64,000 nt of DNA from CAXXOK01 sp963663285 (GTDB taxonomy: Bacteria; Bacillota; Clostridia; Christensenellales; Aristaeellaceae), in NCBI GenBank assembly GCA_963663285.2, contig CAXXNI010000002.1, positions 1,550,001 to 1,614,000 on the forward strand, given 5' to 3'. The position numbers were made by a program, and so were the translations under genes. Below the pieces are notes generated by a model. It saw only the letters and a list, made by a program, of their open reading frames with translations. It was not told the DNA's origin and did no database searches. Below, piece by piece: positions 26,673 through 35,812 of the stretch. Numbering within the stretch: the stretch's first letter is position 1; each line of letters starts with the position of its first letter.

Positions 26673-26787
26673 CTATACTGCTATACCGCGTCTGTTCCGC
26701 CGCGAAACTTTATAAACCAACGTTTGGAAAACAGGAGAATCACCCTCCGGCAAGGAATATTGTAAAGCGACCAAAGGAGGAAGCTGC

Positions 26788-27792
26788 ATGACCATACGCG
26801 AGCAATGGGAGGAGCACGAAAAGCACTGGTTTTCCGAGTATGCCGTTCTCAGCGCCAACACGCGCGGGCGGGAAAAGCCCCTGCCGCTTGGAGAACTGCG
26901 TACGGATTTTCAGCGGGATCGTGACCGGATTATCCATTGTAAAAGCTTCCGGCGGTTGAAGTTTAAAACGCAGGTCTTTCTAGCCCCCAAGGGCGACCAT
27001 TACCGTACGCGGCTGACGCATACGCTGGAAGTAGCGCAGGTTGCACGCACGCTGGCCCGCGCACTGCACTTAAATGAGGATTTAACCGAAGCCATCGCAC
27101 TCGGGCATGATCTGGGGCATACCCCGTTTGGCCATATCGGGGAAAAGACGCTGAACCGGCTGATGCCGGACGGCTTCAAACATAATGTGCAGAGCCTGCG
27201 CATGGTCGATCTGTTAGAAAAGGATGGAAAAGGCCTCAACCTGACCTGGGAAGTACGGGACGGTATTCGCAACCACAGCGGCGAGGACGAGCCCGCAACG
27301 CTGGAAGGCTGGTGCGTACGCCGCGCTGACCGTATCGCCTATATCAACCACGATATTGACGACGCCATTCGCGGCGGGGTACTCAAAGCCTTCGAACTGC
27401 CAGCCCGGTGCCTTTCGGTGCTTGGCGACAGCCACAGCAAGCGCATCAACACCATGATTACCGACATTGTCCATACCAGCACGGGTAAACCCTACGTACG
27501 CATGAGCGAAGACGTATCCCAAGCCAGCGATGAACTGCGCGCGTTTCTGTTCCAGAACGTGTATAACGACAGTTGGCGTGCCAAGGAGGAAACCCGCTGC
27601 GACTTCGTTCTTTCCTCCTTATACCGCTACTATACCGAAAACCCCACCATGATGCCCCCGGAATATGTGCAGATTATTTATCAGGACGGCGTAGAACGCG
27701 GCGTGTGCGATTTTCTGGCCGGTATGACCGACCGCTTCGCGACAGACGAGTTTACCGCGCTTTTCGTCCCCCGCGATTTTGCCGTTCGATAA
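26788..27792 (+). CDS. dgt: dGTPase-like HD-domain triphosphohydrolase
   Basis: A 334-residue HD phosphohydrolase that probably hydrolyses dGTP or other dNTPs to the nucleoside and triphosphate. The metal-binding motifs are H in RTRLTHTLEVAQVA, HD in ALGHDLGHTPFGH, and the later RRADRIAYINHDIDDAI with the aspartate. FRRLKFKTQVF near the N-terminus is typical of the shorter deoxyguanosinetriphosphate triphosphohydrolase-like proteins of Firmicutes. An AAAGGAGG site precedes the ATG. It stands at the head of the dnaG-rpoD cluster, an arrangement common in Clostridia. Confidence 0.9.
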   Translation: MTIREQWEEHEKHWFSEYAVLSANTRGREKPLPLGELRTDFQRDRDRIIHCKSFRRLKFKTQVFLAPKGDHYRTRLTHTLEVAQVARTLARALHLNEDLTEAIALGHDLGHTPFGHIGEKTLNRLMPDGFKHNVQSLRMVDLLEKDGKGLNLTWEVRDGIRNHSGEDEPATLEGWCVRRADRIAYINHDIDDAIRGGVLKAFELPARCLSVLGDSHSKRINTMITDIVHTSTGKPYVRMSEDVSQASDELRAFLFQNVYNDSWRAKEETRCDFVLSSLYRYYTENPTMMPPEYVQIIYQDGVERGVCDFLAGMTDRFATDEFTALFVPRDFAVR

Positions 27793-27897
27793 AACATGTT
27801 ACCATTATCCATCTCCTGCTGCGTTGACAGAAAATGTTTTCGCCTGTTGCAGGAAAGCAAACGCCTGCGGCGAATCTGAATAGAAGGTGAAAGGAGC

Positions 27898-29628
27898 ATG
27901 GCAGGAAGGTTTCCCCCCGCATGGCTGGACGAGTTGCGCGTGCGCGCAGACATCGTGCAGGTCATATCCTCGTATGTACCGCTGAAGAAGAACGGGCATA
28001 GATACTTAGGTCTGTGCCCGTTTCACAACGAAAAGACGCCCTCCTTTAACGTAGACAGCCAAAAGCAGGTATATTACTGCTTCGGCTGTAAGGCGGGCGG
28101 CAGCGTGATCCAGTTTGTGATGGATATTGAACGGCTGGATTATACAGAGGCTGTAAAGCATCTGGCAGAGCAATACCACATGCCTTTGCCGGAGATGCAA
28201 AACGACCCGGAGTACGAGCGCAGACGATCCCTGAAAGAGCGTATCTATCTGCTGAATCAGGAGGCCGCAAGGCGCTACCACCAAATCCTGTGGGAACCCC
28301 AGGGCGCCGAAGCGCTGCGTTACGTACAAAAACGCGGCTTGAGCGACGCGGTCATCCGCCGCTTCGGCATCGGAGCCGCACCCGGCGGCGGCATTACACA
28401 GGAATTATTGAAACAGGGTTTTACCGAAGAAGAACTGGTTGCCGCCGGTCTGGCGCGCAAACGCGATAACCGCTTGTTTGATATGTTCCGCAGACGCGTT
28501 ATCTTCCCCATCATTGATTCCTACGGCCATGTGCTGGGGTTTGGTGGGCGCGCCATGGACGATGAGCAACCCAAGTACCTCAACACCGCCGATACAGTAG
28601 CCTTTAACAAGCGCTACAACGTCTTTGCCGCCAATTTACTGCGCAAGGCGCGCAACCTGAAAAGGGTTATTTTGGTGGAAGGATACATGGATGTGGTGGC
28701 GCTTTCGCAGTTCGGTGTAGAGGGCGTAGCCGCAACACTGGGTACGGCGCTTACGCCGGAGCAGGCGCGGCTGCTTACACGTTTTGCGCCGGAAGTATGG
28801 CTGGCGTACGACGGAGACAGTGCCGGGCAGCACGCCATATTGCGTGGGCTGGATGTGCTTGAGCAGGAAAACGTGCCCGCGCGGGTGCTGGATTTTCCCG
28901 GTGGTCTGGACCCGGACGAGTATATCCGCAAAGAGGGCGAAGCCGCCTTTGCGGCACTGAAGCCCATTTCCGGGGTTACCTACCGTATGCGGCGCGAAAA
29001 AGAACGCTTTGATCTTTCCAGCGAGGAAGGCCGGACGGAGTATGCCATGGCCTGCGCGGCCCTGCTGCGTAAGGTTACCCAGCCCGTCGCGCTGGAAAAC
29101 CATTTAAAGCAGCTTGCGCTGGATACCGGCTTCACCCGGGAAGTATTATTGGAACAAATCGGCGTAACCCCCAAAACGCAACGCGCATACGCCCCGAAGC
29201 GCGAAGGCTTCCGGCAAAAGGCACAGGAAGCCAAGCAGGTGGATATGACTGCCTGCACGCTGCTCGCAGTGCTGGCTACCGGCCGCCTCCCCGACGGCGC
29301 CGTATCCGCCGACGAATTTACCGATTCCCGGCTGCGCACCATCTGCGAAGCACTGTTATCGGGCGATAGCGCAGCTTCCCTGATGGAAAGTCAACCGGAC
29401 GATATGGGCCGCGCCGCCGTGGGCGCGATCCTGAGTATTCAAACCGATGAAGATGACGAACATTTGATGCGCATGGCGCAGGATTGCCTCCGGCGGATGC
29501 GCCGTACACGACTGGAAGCGGAATTAGAGGATATTCAACGCAGTTTGCCGAATTTACCAGATAGCGAACGTTCTATACAAACGGAACGCGCGATGCGGGT
29601 GCTTGGGCAGCTGCAGAACCTGGAATAA
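27898..29628 (+). CDS. dnaG: DNA primase
   Basis: A 576-residue primase that makes RNA primers for replication. The N-terminal CHC2 zinc ribbon uses Cys40, His43, Cys61 and Cys64. The catalytic core contains the conserved FGGRAMDD region and the TOPRIM domain with EGYMDVVAL and the DGDSAGQ motif. The C-terminal part (about 440-576) is the helicase-binding region, which diverges quickly among species. The ATG at 27898 follows a GAAAGGAGC site. It is followed by rpoD, forming the classic macromolecular-synthesis pair. Confidence 0.95.
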   Translation: MAGRFPPAWLDELRVRADIVQVISSYVPLKKNGHRYLGLCPFHNEKTPSFNVDSQKQVYYCFGCKAGGSVIQFVMDIERLDYTEAVKHLAEQYHMPLPEMQNDPEYERRRSLKERIYLLNQEAARRYHQILWEPQGAEALRYVQKRGLSDAVIRRFGIGAAPGGGITQELLKQGFTEEELVAAGLARKRDNRLFDMFRRRVIFPIIDSYGHVLGFGGRAMDDEQPKYLNTADTVAFNKRYNVFAANLLRKARNLKRVILVEGYMDVVALSQFGVEGVAATLGTALTPEQARLLTRFAPEVWLAYDGDSAGQHAILRGLDVLEQENVPARVLDFPGGLDPDEYIRKEGEAAFAALKPISGVTYRMRREKERFDLSSEEGRTEYAMACAALLRKVTQPVALENHLKQLALDTGFTREVLLEQIGVTPKTQRAYAPKREGFRQKAQEAKQVDMTACTLLAVLATGRLPDGAVSADEFTDSRLRTICEALLSGDSAASLMESQPDDMGRAAVGAILSIQTDEDDEHLMRMAQDCLRRMRRTRLEAELEDIQRSLPNLPDSERSIQTERAMRVLGQLQNLE

Positions 29629-29689
29629 CGCACAGGTATCCCACCCCAAGTAGAAAAGTGGTTTCGCTTTTCATCTTTTTGGGATAAAC

Positions 29690-29740
29690 CCCATAGGCGG
29701 GCTTCCGCCCTTTAAACGGCTGTAAGCCGTTTTCGTCTCC
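29690..29740 (+). repeat. Tandem small hairpins in the dnaG-rpoD gap
   Basis: GGCGG/CCGCC (about 29697-29711) and AAACGGC/GCCGTTT (about 29714-29734) follow a GGGATAAACCCC element. The second stem is followed by TCGTCT rather than a clean T tract, so it is a weak terminator at best. Parts of the sequence resemble the leader at 34690-34765. Confidence 0.5.
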
Positions 29741-29789
29741 CCGATTTGCCCGCAACGATTTGGCCTTTTCACATGAAGGAGTGATGAAG

Positions 29790-30872
29790 TTGAGCAACAA
29801 TTCGCCAGAAGCGATTAAGTTGAAACTCAACGAATTATACGAGGACGCTAAAACCAAAGGAAAAATCACACGTGACGAAGTCGCCACCCAGGCGATGGAG
29901 TTGGAAATTGACGCCGACCAGATCAACAAAATTTACGAGACGCTCGAAAATATGGGCGTGGATGTCGTAGGCGAGTTTGATCCTATTCCCGCCGACGAGT
30001 TGGTCGAGCCGGAGAAGATTGATCTCAGCGTCCCCGACGGCGTCAGCATTGACGATCCGGTACGGATGTATCTTAAGGAAATCGGCAAGGTGCCGCTGCT
30101 GACCGCTGAAGAAGAAATCGAAATCGCCAAACGGATGGAAGAGGGCGACGAGAGTGCAAAGCAAAAGCTGACCGAGGCTAACCTGCGCCTTGTCGTTTCC
30201 ATCGCAAAGCGTTATGTTGGCCGCGGTATGCTGTTTCTGGATTTGATTCAGGAAGGCAACCTGGGCTTGATTAAGGCTGTCGATAAATTCGATTACCGCA
30301 AGGGCTATAAGTTTTCCACCTATGCCACGTGGTGGATCCGACAGGCTATTACCCGCGCCATTGCCGACCAGGCACGCACCATCCGCATTCCGGTGCATAT
30401 GGTGGAAACCATTAATAAGCTGATTCGCGTTTCCCGCCAGCTCTTACAGGAGTATGGCCGCGAACCCACCCCGGACGAAATCGCCCGGGTGATGAACATC
30501 AGCGAAAACAAAGTACGCGAGATTATTAAGATCGCGCAGGAACCCGTATCGCTGGAAACACCGATCGGTGAGGAAGAGGATAGCCATCTGGGCGACTTTA
30601 TTCCGGATGACGATGCGCCTGCGCCGGCGGAAGCCGCCAGCTTCACCCTGATGAAGGAACAGCTGCTGGATGTGCTGGACACCCTCACCCCCCGCGAAGA
30701 AAAGGTGCTGCGTCTGCGCTTCGGGCTGGACGACGGCCATCAGCGGACGCTGGAAGAGGTCGGGCGCGTGTTCAAAGTAACGCGTGAGCGCATTCGCCAA
30801 ATCGAAGCCAAGGCGCTGCGTAAGCTCCGCCATCCCAGCCGCAGCAAAAAGCTGAAGGACTACCTGGATTAA
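29790..30872 (+). CDS. rpoD: Primary RNA polymerase sigma factor
   Basis: A 360-residue vegetative sigma factor (SigA/RpoD). Region 1.1-like helices lie at residues 1-60; region 1.2 starts at DDPVRMYLKEIGKVPLLT. Region 2 contains LRLVVSIAKRY, GLIKAVDKFDYRKGYKFSTYATWWIRQAITRAI (-10 recognition); region 3 follows; region 4 ends with RTLEEVGRVFKVTRERIRQIEAKALRKLRHP (-35 recognition). TTG at 29790 is preferred because AAGGAG lies eight bases upstream, whereas the in-frame ATG at 29784 is only two bases from it; the difference is two codons. The next gene abuts the stop directly. Confidence 0.95.
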   Translation: MSNNSPEAIKLKLNELYEDAKTKGKITRDEVATQAMELEIDADQINKIYETLENMGVDVVGEFDPIPADELVEPEKIDLSVPDGVSIDDPVRMYLKEIGKVPLLTAEEEIEIAKRMEEGDESAKQKLTEANLRLVVSIAKRYVGRGMLFLDLIQEGNLGLIKAVDKFDYRKGYKFSTYATWWIRQAITRAIADQARTIRIPVHMVETINKLIRVSRQLLQEYGREPTPDEIARVMNISENKVREIIKIAQEPVSLETPIGEEEDSHLGDFIPDDDAPAPAEAASFTLMKEQLLDVLDTLTPREEKVLRLRFGLDDGHQRTLEEVGRVFKVTRERIRQIEAKALRKLRHPSRSKKLKDYLD

Positions 30873-31688
30873 ATGACTTCCCGAAAAACAACCTGCGTAG
30901 ACCGCCTCAGCCCTGCCGCATCCACCGCAACCCCATCGCCACAGGCTACCACGCGCACCCCAAAGCCCTTACAGCTGGATACACGCCTTCGGGCGGCAGC
31001 CGATTGGGTTACGCCGTGCGAAACCTGTGCCGATATCGGATGCGATCACGGTCGGCTTGGGGCGGCGTTATTGTTAGAAAATCGCTGCAAACACCTGCTT
31101 TCAGCCGATGTAAGCGCAAAGGCGCTTGCCAAAGCGCAGACACGCCTTACCCGGCTCGGTTATGGGGATCGTGCTTTTTTTGTCGCGGCGGACGGGCTGA
31201 ATGCCCTTGACGCACTGCCGAATAAAAAGGCCGATACCATCTGCATCCTTGGCATGGGCGGCGATACCATCGCCGGCATCCTGCTACGGGGCGCAAGCCG
31301 CCTGCACGGCGCTACACTGGTTTTAGGTGCGCAGACTGAGTTATTTCTTGCGCGGTCTGCCCTGCAACAAATCGGTTATCGCCTTACAGATGAACGCGTC
31401 GTTACAGCAGAAGGCAGATTATATTTGTTGATGCGTGCGGCGCCCGCACCGAAAGACGCCCCTGCTTATACGGAGCAGGAGTTATGGCTGGGTCCAAAGC
31501 TGTTGGCTGAACTCCCCGCGCAGTGGAAGCCTTGGCTTCTGCGGAAAGAACAGCTGCTGGCAGCCGCTATTGATGCGATGCAAGCAGCTCATAACACGCG
31601 GGATGCAAAGCGGCTGGCTGCGGCGCAGCGGGAACTTGCCTATACGCAAGCCGCACTGCACAACCTTGCGGAAAAATATCAATCCTAA
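30873..31688 (+). CDS. trmK: tRNA (adenine22-N1)-methyltransferase TrmK
   Basis: A 271-residue SAM-dependent enzyme that methylates A22 in tRNA of Gram-positive bacteria. The SAM motif CADIGCDHGRLGAALL lies near residues 52-67, followed by the family ILGMGGDTIAGIL motif and LVLGAQTELFLARSALQQIGYRLTDE. The first 33 residues are a Ser/Thr/Pro-rich extension not expected in the family (which usually begins near LDTRL), so a later start is possible, though none with a good ribosome binding site stands out. The ATG follows the rpoD stop without a gap, and nif3 follows, the usual order. Confidence 0.88.
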   Translation: MTSRKTTCVDRLSPAASTATPSPQATTRTPKPLQLDTRLRAAADWVTPCETCADIGCDHGRLGAALLLENRCKHLLSADVSAKALAKAQTRLTRLGYGDRAFFVAADGLNALDALPNKKADTICILGMGGDTIAGILLRGASRLHGATLVLGAQTELFLARSALQQIGYRLTDERVVTAEGRLYLLMRAAPAPKDAPAYTEQELWLGPKLLAELPAQWKPWLLRKEQLLAAAIDAMQAAHNTRDAKRLAAAQRELAYTQAALHNLAEKYQS

Positions 31689-31706
31689 CCAGAAGGAGGC
31701 GGACCC

Positions 31707-32483
31707 GTGACCGTTCAGGATGTGTACAACTGGCTTGATCGTTTTGCGCCATTCGCCTCACAGGAGGATTTTGATAACGCGGGATTGTTGGTTGGCGATG
31801 CTTCCGCCGAAGTGAAGCGGGTGCTTTTCGCACTGGATGTTACGCTCCCCGTCGTACAGGAAGCTGTACAAATCGGCGCACAGCTGATCATTACCCATCA
31901 TCCCCTGCCCTTCAACGGTATTCGCCATATTCTGTATGACGATCCCGAAGGGGAAACGCTGGCGGCATTGGCCGCCGCAAGGTTAAGCCTCATTTCCGCC
32001 CACACCAATCTGGATCAGGCGGATGGAGGCACAGGCGACAGCCTTGCCGCTTTGCTGGAGTTGCAAAGTGTTACCCCTGTCAGCGAAAGCCTGTATCTGC
32101 GCTGTGGCATGCTTCCTGCGCCGCAGACAGCCGAAGCGTTTTTACGTTTCGTTACACAGGCATTGGGCGCGCCGGTTCGGCTATACGGCGATCCGGTTAT
32201 GAACATTCGCCGCATCGCCATCGGCGCAGGAGCGCTTGGGGATGAATTCGTCATTGCCGCGCGGGAAGGCGCACAGGCATTTGTGGTGGGCGAAATAAAG
32301 CACCATCAATTGATTGCGGCGCAGGCGCTGCACCTCGCCGTGTATGAAGCAGGGCATTATGCCACCGAGCAGCCGGGCCTTACAGCCCTGTACCGTCGTT
32401 TTGCAAAAGACGCGCAAACCGCCCAATGGCCGGTTGAAGCGCGGCTTACTGCGATACAGCCATACGTTTGTACCATTGCATAG
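31707..32483 (+). CDS. Nif3-like dinuclear metal-centre protein
   Basis: A 258-residue member of the Nif3/DUF34 family (some members are annotated as type 2 GTP cyclohydrolase I, without firm proof). The metal-binding motifs are visible: NAGLLVGD, LIITHHPLPF, AHTNLDQADGG near the N-terminal half, and GEIKHHQLIAAQ and EAGHYATE near the C-terminus. The GTG start has an AAGGAGG site seven bases upstream. It lies between trmK and the zinc-ribbon coiled-coil gene, an order conserved in many Clostridia. Biochemical function remains unclear for the family. Confidence 0.85.
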   Translation: MTVQDVYNWLDRFAPFASQEDFDNAGLLVGDASAEVKRVLFALDVTLPVVQEAVQIGAQLIITHHPLPFNGIRHILYDDPEGETLAALAAARLSLISAHTNLDQADGGTGDSLAALLELQSVTPVSESLYLRCGMLPAPQTAEAFLRFVTQALGAPVRLYGDPVMNIRRIAIGAGALGDEFVIAAREGAQAFVVGEIKHHQLIAAQALHLAVYEAGHYATEQPGLTALYRRFAKDAQTAQWPVEARLTAIQPYVCTIA

Positions 32484-32552
32484 GCGTGTGATGATGTTCA
32501 AACCACGGCAAACCGCTCCGCCGGGAGCACCGTAACCGTTAAGGAGGGTACC

Positions 32553-33260
32553 ATGGATCAAATCGAAATGCTATGGGAATTTCAACAAGCCGATATGGAG
32601 GCAGACGCGCTGGAAACCGAAATCAAGCGTTCCCCGACCCGATTGGCCTTGAAAAAGAATCGCGACTTCCTCAAAGAGCAGCAAACGGCTATAAAGCAGA
32701 TTGAAGAAGAAGTTGCCGAGATGCTTGACCGCGTAGACATCATCAAGGATGCCATCGCCTTGCAGCAGGATCAGTTGAAAAACCTGCAGGATCGCCTGTC
32801 CGAAACGCCGCCCGAGACGCTGGATGATGCTAAATCCTTTGCCAGAGACGCGCAAAAACTGGTTGGCGATATTCGCACCTACGAAGAAGAGATGAAACGC
32901 ATCCAGCAGGATGCCGCGGATCACGAACGTTCGCAAAAGGAAATAGTGGTTAAGTTTGCACGGGTAAAAGCCGAATATGATACGCAGAAGGTTGAATATG
33001 AGGATGAATACCACGAGCAGATGAAAGCGCTGGAAGAAAAACGGCATATCGCTCAGGAAAAAGGCAAGGATATTGATCCCCAACTGATGGAGCGGTACCA
33101 AACCATTAAAAAGCATTGCGTACCGCCGGTTGCCAAACTGGTAAATGGCCAGTGCGGCGGATGCTTTATGAGCCTGCCGTCTGTCACGCTGCGCAACCTT
33201 AAATCCGGTTCCCAGCTCATCGAGTGTGAATCCTGCGGCCGTCTGATTATCCCCACGTAA
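32553..33260 (+). CDS. Coiled-coil protein with C-terminal C4-type zinc ribbon
   Basis: A 235-residue protein in two parts: a long charged coiled coil (about residues 1-175) and a C-terminal zinc ribbon with NGQCGGCFMSLP and ECESCGRLI providing four cysteines. It matches the CT398/zf-RING_7 family, found next to nif3 across many bacteria and of unknown function. An AAGGAGG site lies six bases before the ATG. The stop is 74 bases from the nucleoside phosphorylase gene, so the operon probably continues. Confidence 0.85.
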   Translation: MDQIEMLWEFQQADMEADALETEIKRSPTRLALKKNRDFLKEQQTAIKQIEEEVAEMLDRVDIIKDAIALQQDQLKNLQDRLSETPPETLDDAKSFARDAQKLVGDIRTYEEEMKRIQQDAADHERSQKEIVVKFARVKAEYDTQKVEYEDEYHEQMKALEEKRHIAQEKGKDIDPQLMERYQTIKKHCVPPVAKLVNGQCGGCFMSLPSVTLRNLKSGSQLIECESCGRLIIPT

Positions 33261-33334
33261 TTGAAAAAGGCCGCAATCTTATGCGCGGGCGTCTGCCGAC
33301 GTCCGCGCCTGTGCTTTTCAGGGAGGAAAGGGAA

Positions 33335-34662
33335 ATGGATTTACAACAGATAGATTTTGTATCGATCATCGAAAAAAAGAAACTCGGTCAAACCCTGACA
33401 CAAGAGGAGATTACCGCCTTTGCGATCGGTGCAGGCACGGGTGAAGTGCCCGATTATCAGCTGGCTGCGCTGCTGATGGCGATCCGTTTAAACGGCATGA
33501 ACCGCGAGGAAACGGTTTGGCTTACGCAAGCCATGGCGGAATCCGGCGATATGGCAGATCTTTCCGTGCTGAAGGGCGTGCCGACCGATAAGCACTCCAC
33601 CGGCGGCGTAGGCGACACGACGACTTTGGTCGTGGCTCCGCTGGTAGCCGCCTGCGGCGTACCCGTAGCCAAAATGAGCGGCCGCGGGCTGGGCCATACC
33701 GGCGGCACGCTGGATAAGCTGGAAAGCATACCGGGGTTCCACGTCGGGCTGCGTATGGAAGATTTTATCACGCAGGTGGAGAATATCGGGATCGCCGTTA
33801 ATCGGGCAGTCGGAAAAACCTCGCGCCTGCCGATAAAGCACTTTACGCTTTACGGGATGTTACTTCCACCGTGGATAGCCTGCCGCTGATTGCTTCCAGC
33901 ATTATGAGCAAGAAACTGGCCAGCGGCGCAAAAGCTATCGTGCTGGATGTAAAAACAGGCTCCGGCGCGATCATGCACACACTGGAGGATAGCATTCTCT
34001 TATCGCAAATCATGGTGCGCATCGGCGCGGACGCCGGACGCCGCATGGTAGCGTTGGTGACCGATATGGGTGAACCGCTGGGCAGTCACGTTGGTAACGC
34101 GCTGGAAGTAAAAGAAGCAATTGACGTATTAGCCGGACGCGTGCGTGGGCCGCTGCTTACCGTTTCCCTCGCCCTCGGTTCGCAAATGCTGCTGGCAGCG
34201 GGCGCTGCGGAAACCGCCCAACAGGCAAAGCAGAAGCTGCTTCAGGCATTGGAGTCCGGCCAGGGCCTTGCCAAACTGCAGCAGATGATTGCCGCCCAGC
34301 AGGGGGACCCCCGCGTATGTGACGACGTTACCCTGCTGCCGCAGGCAAATATCACCGTTCCCGTGCCTGCGCTGCAAAACGGTTATATCCAAAGCATGGA
34401 AACCACCGCCCTTGGTAATCTGGCCCAGCATCTGGGTGCGGGCCGCCGCGTAAAAACAGACGCGATTGATTATAGCGTTGGGTTTGTGCTGCATCACCGT
34501 ATTGGAGACGCTGTGCAAAAGGGAGAGCCGCTGGCTACGCTATATTGTCGCAGCCAAAGCGATGCCGATGCCGCCATCCCCCGTATGCAAAGCGCGATTG
34601 CCCTGTCGTCCAAACCAACCGAGCCCCTGAAGCTAATACACGCACTTGTGGAAGAGGACTAG
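33335..34662 (+). pseudogene. pdp: Pyrimidine-nucleoside phosphorylase, broken by two single-base insertions
   Basis: The enzyme cleaves uridine and thymidine with phosphate in nucleoside salvage. The 5' part (from the ATG at 33335, SD GGGAGGAAAGGG) carries PTDKHSTGGVGD and KMSGRGLGHTGGTLDKLE, the phosphate and nucleoside sites; the 3' part (open from 33871) carries LIASSIMSKKLASGAKAIVLDVKTGSGA through the C-terminal domain. Between 33800 and 33818 the frame shifts. Removing one A at 33800-33801 and one at 33814-33818 restores IGQSENLAPADKALYALRDVT, which matches the family, and gives 441 residues, the normal length. Neither removal alone suffices. The cause may be real mutation or sequence error at A runs. 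Confidence 0.85.
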
Positions 34663-34689
34663 ATTACCCGGTATTAACTCTGCTTTTCC

Positions 34690-34773
34690 CTTTTGGGATA
34701 AAAAACGGTTCGTCTTGCGTTTGATATTGGTAGAAGGATTCGCCTACGCCCTAAACGGGAAGGAGAGATAACG
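34690..34773 (+). other. Leader of the secreted-protein gene, similar to the rpoD leader
   Basis: The segment contains CTTTTGGGATAAA and, 60 bases later, CGCCCTAAACGG; both elements also occur in the gap before rpoD (29685-29720) in the same order and orientation. TTTTCCC near 34685 could pair with GGGAAGG just upstream of the start codon, partly covering the ribosome binding site. Confidence 0.4.
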
Positions 34774-35403
34774 ATGAAACCTGCACGCAAATTACTGTCT
34801 TTTTTGCTGGTTGCTATTCTCATTTTCAGCCAAACCGCCGCTTTCGCATCTGCACCGGGTATTTTTACACAAGCGGATTTAAATGTAAACACTGCATATG
34901 CGGGCGCAACACAGGATGAAATATCCGCCGCTTTCGGCGATCCGTTATCCAGCGAGGAATACACCGTTCCCGCTACCGGGGATACGGAAGTGCTTTGGCA
35001 GTACGACGGTCTTGCCTTTACCTTCACAGATGGTACGCTAAGCATGGCGGCGTGGGAAAATCCCACGCTGATCGGCCCGCGCGGGCTATGCGTCGGTGAC
35101 AAACTTACCACTGTGCAAAGCGCATTCTATATGGATGAAACCCTTTCCGGTACCGATATATTCTACACCGCCGGATATGTGGAAACGCTGGGCACGGAAC
35201 TGCCGCCAAGCGCTGTGTTACGCAGAAATGATGATGAAACCTACACTGTAACCTATCTTTCTCCCCTGCAGCCCTATGATGAAGATGTGCTGTCCGACCC
35301 GATGAACTATGTATATCAACCCCATGCGTCGCTGGTATTTACCTTTGGCGCAGAGGATACGGTAACTGCGATTTCCTGGTCCATAGGCGCTTTGGCAGAA
35401 TAA
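34774..35403 (+). CDS. Secreted protein of unknown function
   Basis: A 209-residue protein with a clear signal peptide (MKPARKLLSFLLVAILIFS..AFASAP, cleavage near residue 26). The mature part contains two similar blocks, ATQDEISAAFGDPLSSEEY and GLCVGDKLTTVQSAFYM, whose spacing is reminiscent of tandem SmpA/BLIP-like folds; this is a weak impression. No lipobox and no membrane anchor. A GGAAGGAGAG site precedes the ATG and a good terminator follows. I cannot assign a function. Confidence 0.7.
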   Translation: MKPARKLLSFLLVAILIFSQTAAFASAPGIFTQADLNVNTAYAGATQDEISAAFGDPLSSEEYTVPATGDTEVLWQYDGLAFTFTDGTLSMAAWENPTLIGPRGLCVGDKLTTVQSAFYMDETLSGTDIFYTAGYVETLGTELPPSAVLRRNDDETYTVTYLSPLQPYDEDVLSDPMNYVYQPHASLVFTFGAEDTVTAISWSIGALAE

Positions 35404-35416
35404 ACATATACGTAGC

Positions 35417-35455
35417 AAAGCAGACGCTTGCCGATGTTCAAGCGTCTGCTTTTTT
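35417..35455 (+). terminator. Terminator after the secreted-protein gene
   Basis: AAAGCAGACGCTTG and its exact complement flank an eight-base loop and run into a T tract. Confidence 0.9.
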
Positions 35456-35779
35456 ATGGTTGGATGTAACGCGATCAATCCACAAGCTGCATTGATGGGT
35501 AAAAATTTTCGTTTTCAGTTGCAAAATGAAGCGAATATAATCTGGTTTGCGAACCGAGTCAAATCAAGGGTATGGCTTGTGATCAGCCGTGGGATAACAA
35601 GCGCCTACAATAAATGGTTCGATGCGCCGTGAAACGCAGTGATTGGATTCGCAATCGCAGTACTGCCCTATTCCCTGCCAAACCGGTAATAGGGATTCTA
35701 TACGGCAGTCTGTAAAAATTCATTGCCTGTTCGGAGTGAATGAACATCCATCCCCTATCCGGTAAATAAAACACATGCA
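35456..35779. other. Intergenic stretch with small hairpins, no gene recognised
   Basis: About 320 bases. A GATTG/CAATC stem (35641-35656) is followed by a nested inverted repeat in which ACTGCC and CCCTAT (35662-35671) can pair with ATAGGG (35689-35694) and GGCAGT (35704-35709). No promoter or open frame of coding quality was seen. A small RNA is possible but unsupported. Confidence 0.3.
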
Positions 35780-35805
35780 AAAGGCGCTTGCTTTCGCAAG
35801 CGCCT
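35780..35805 (-). terminator. Terminator for the minus-strand gene at 35813
   Basis: On the minus strand AGGCGCTTGC and GCAAGCGCCT form a stem around a GAAA-type loop, followed by TTTTGC. Confidence 0.8.
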
Positions 35806-35812
35806 GTATTTG

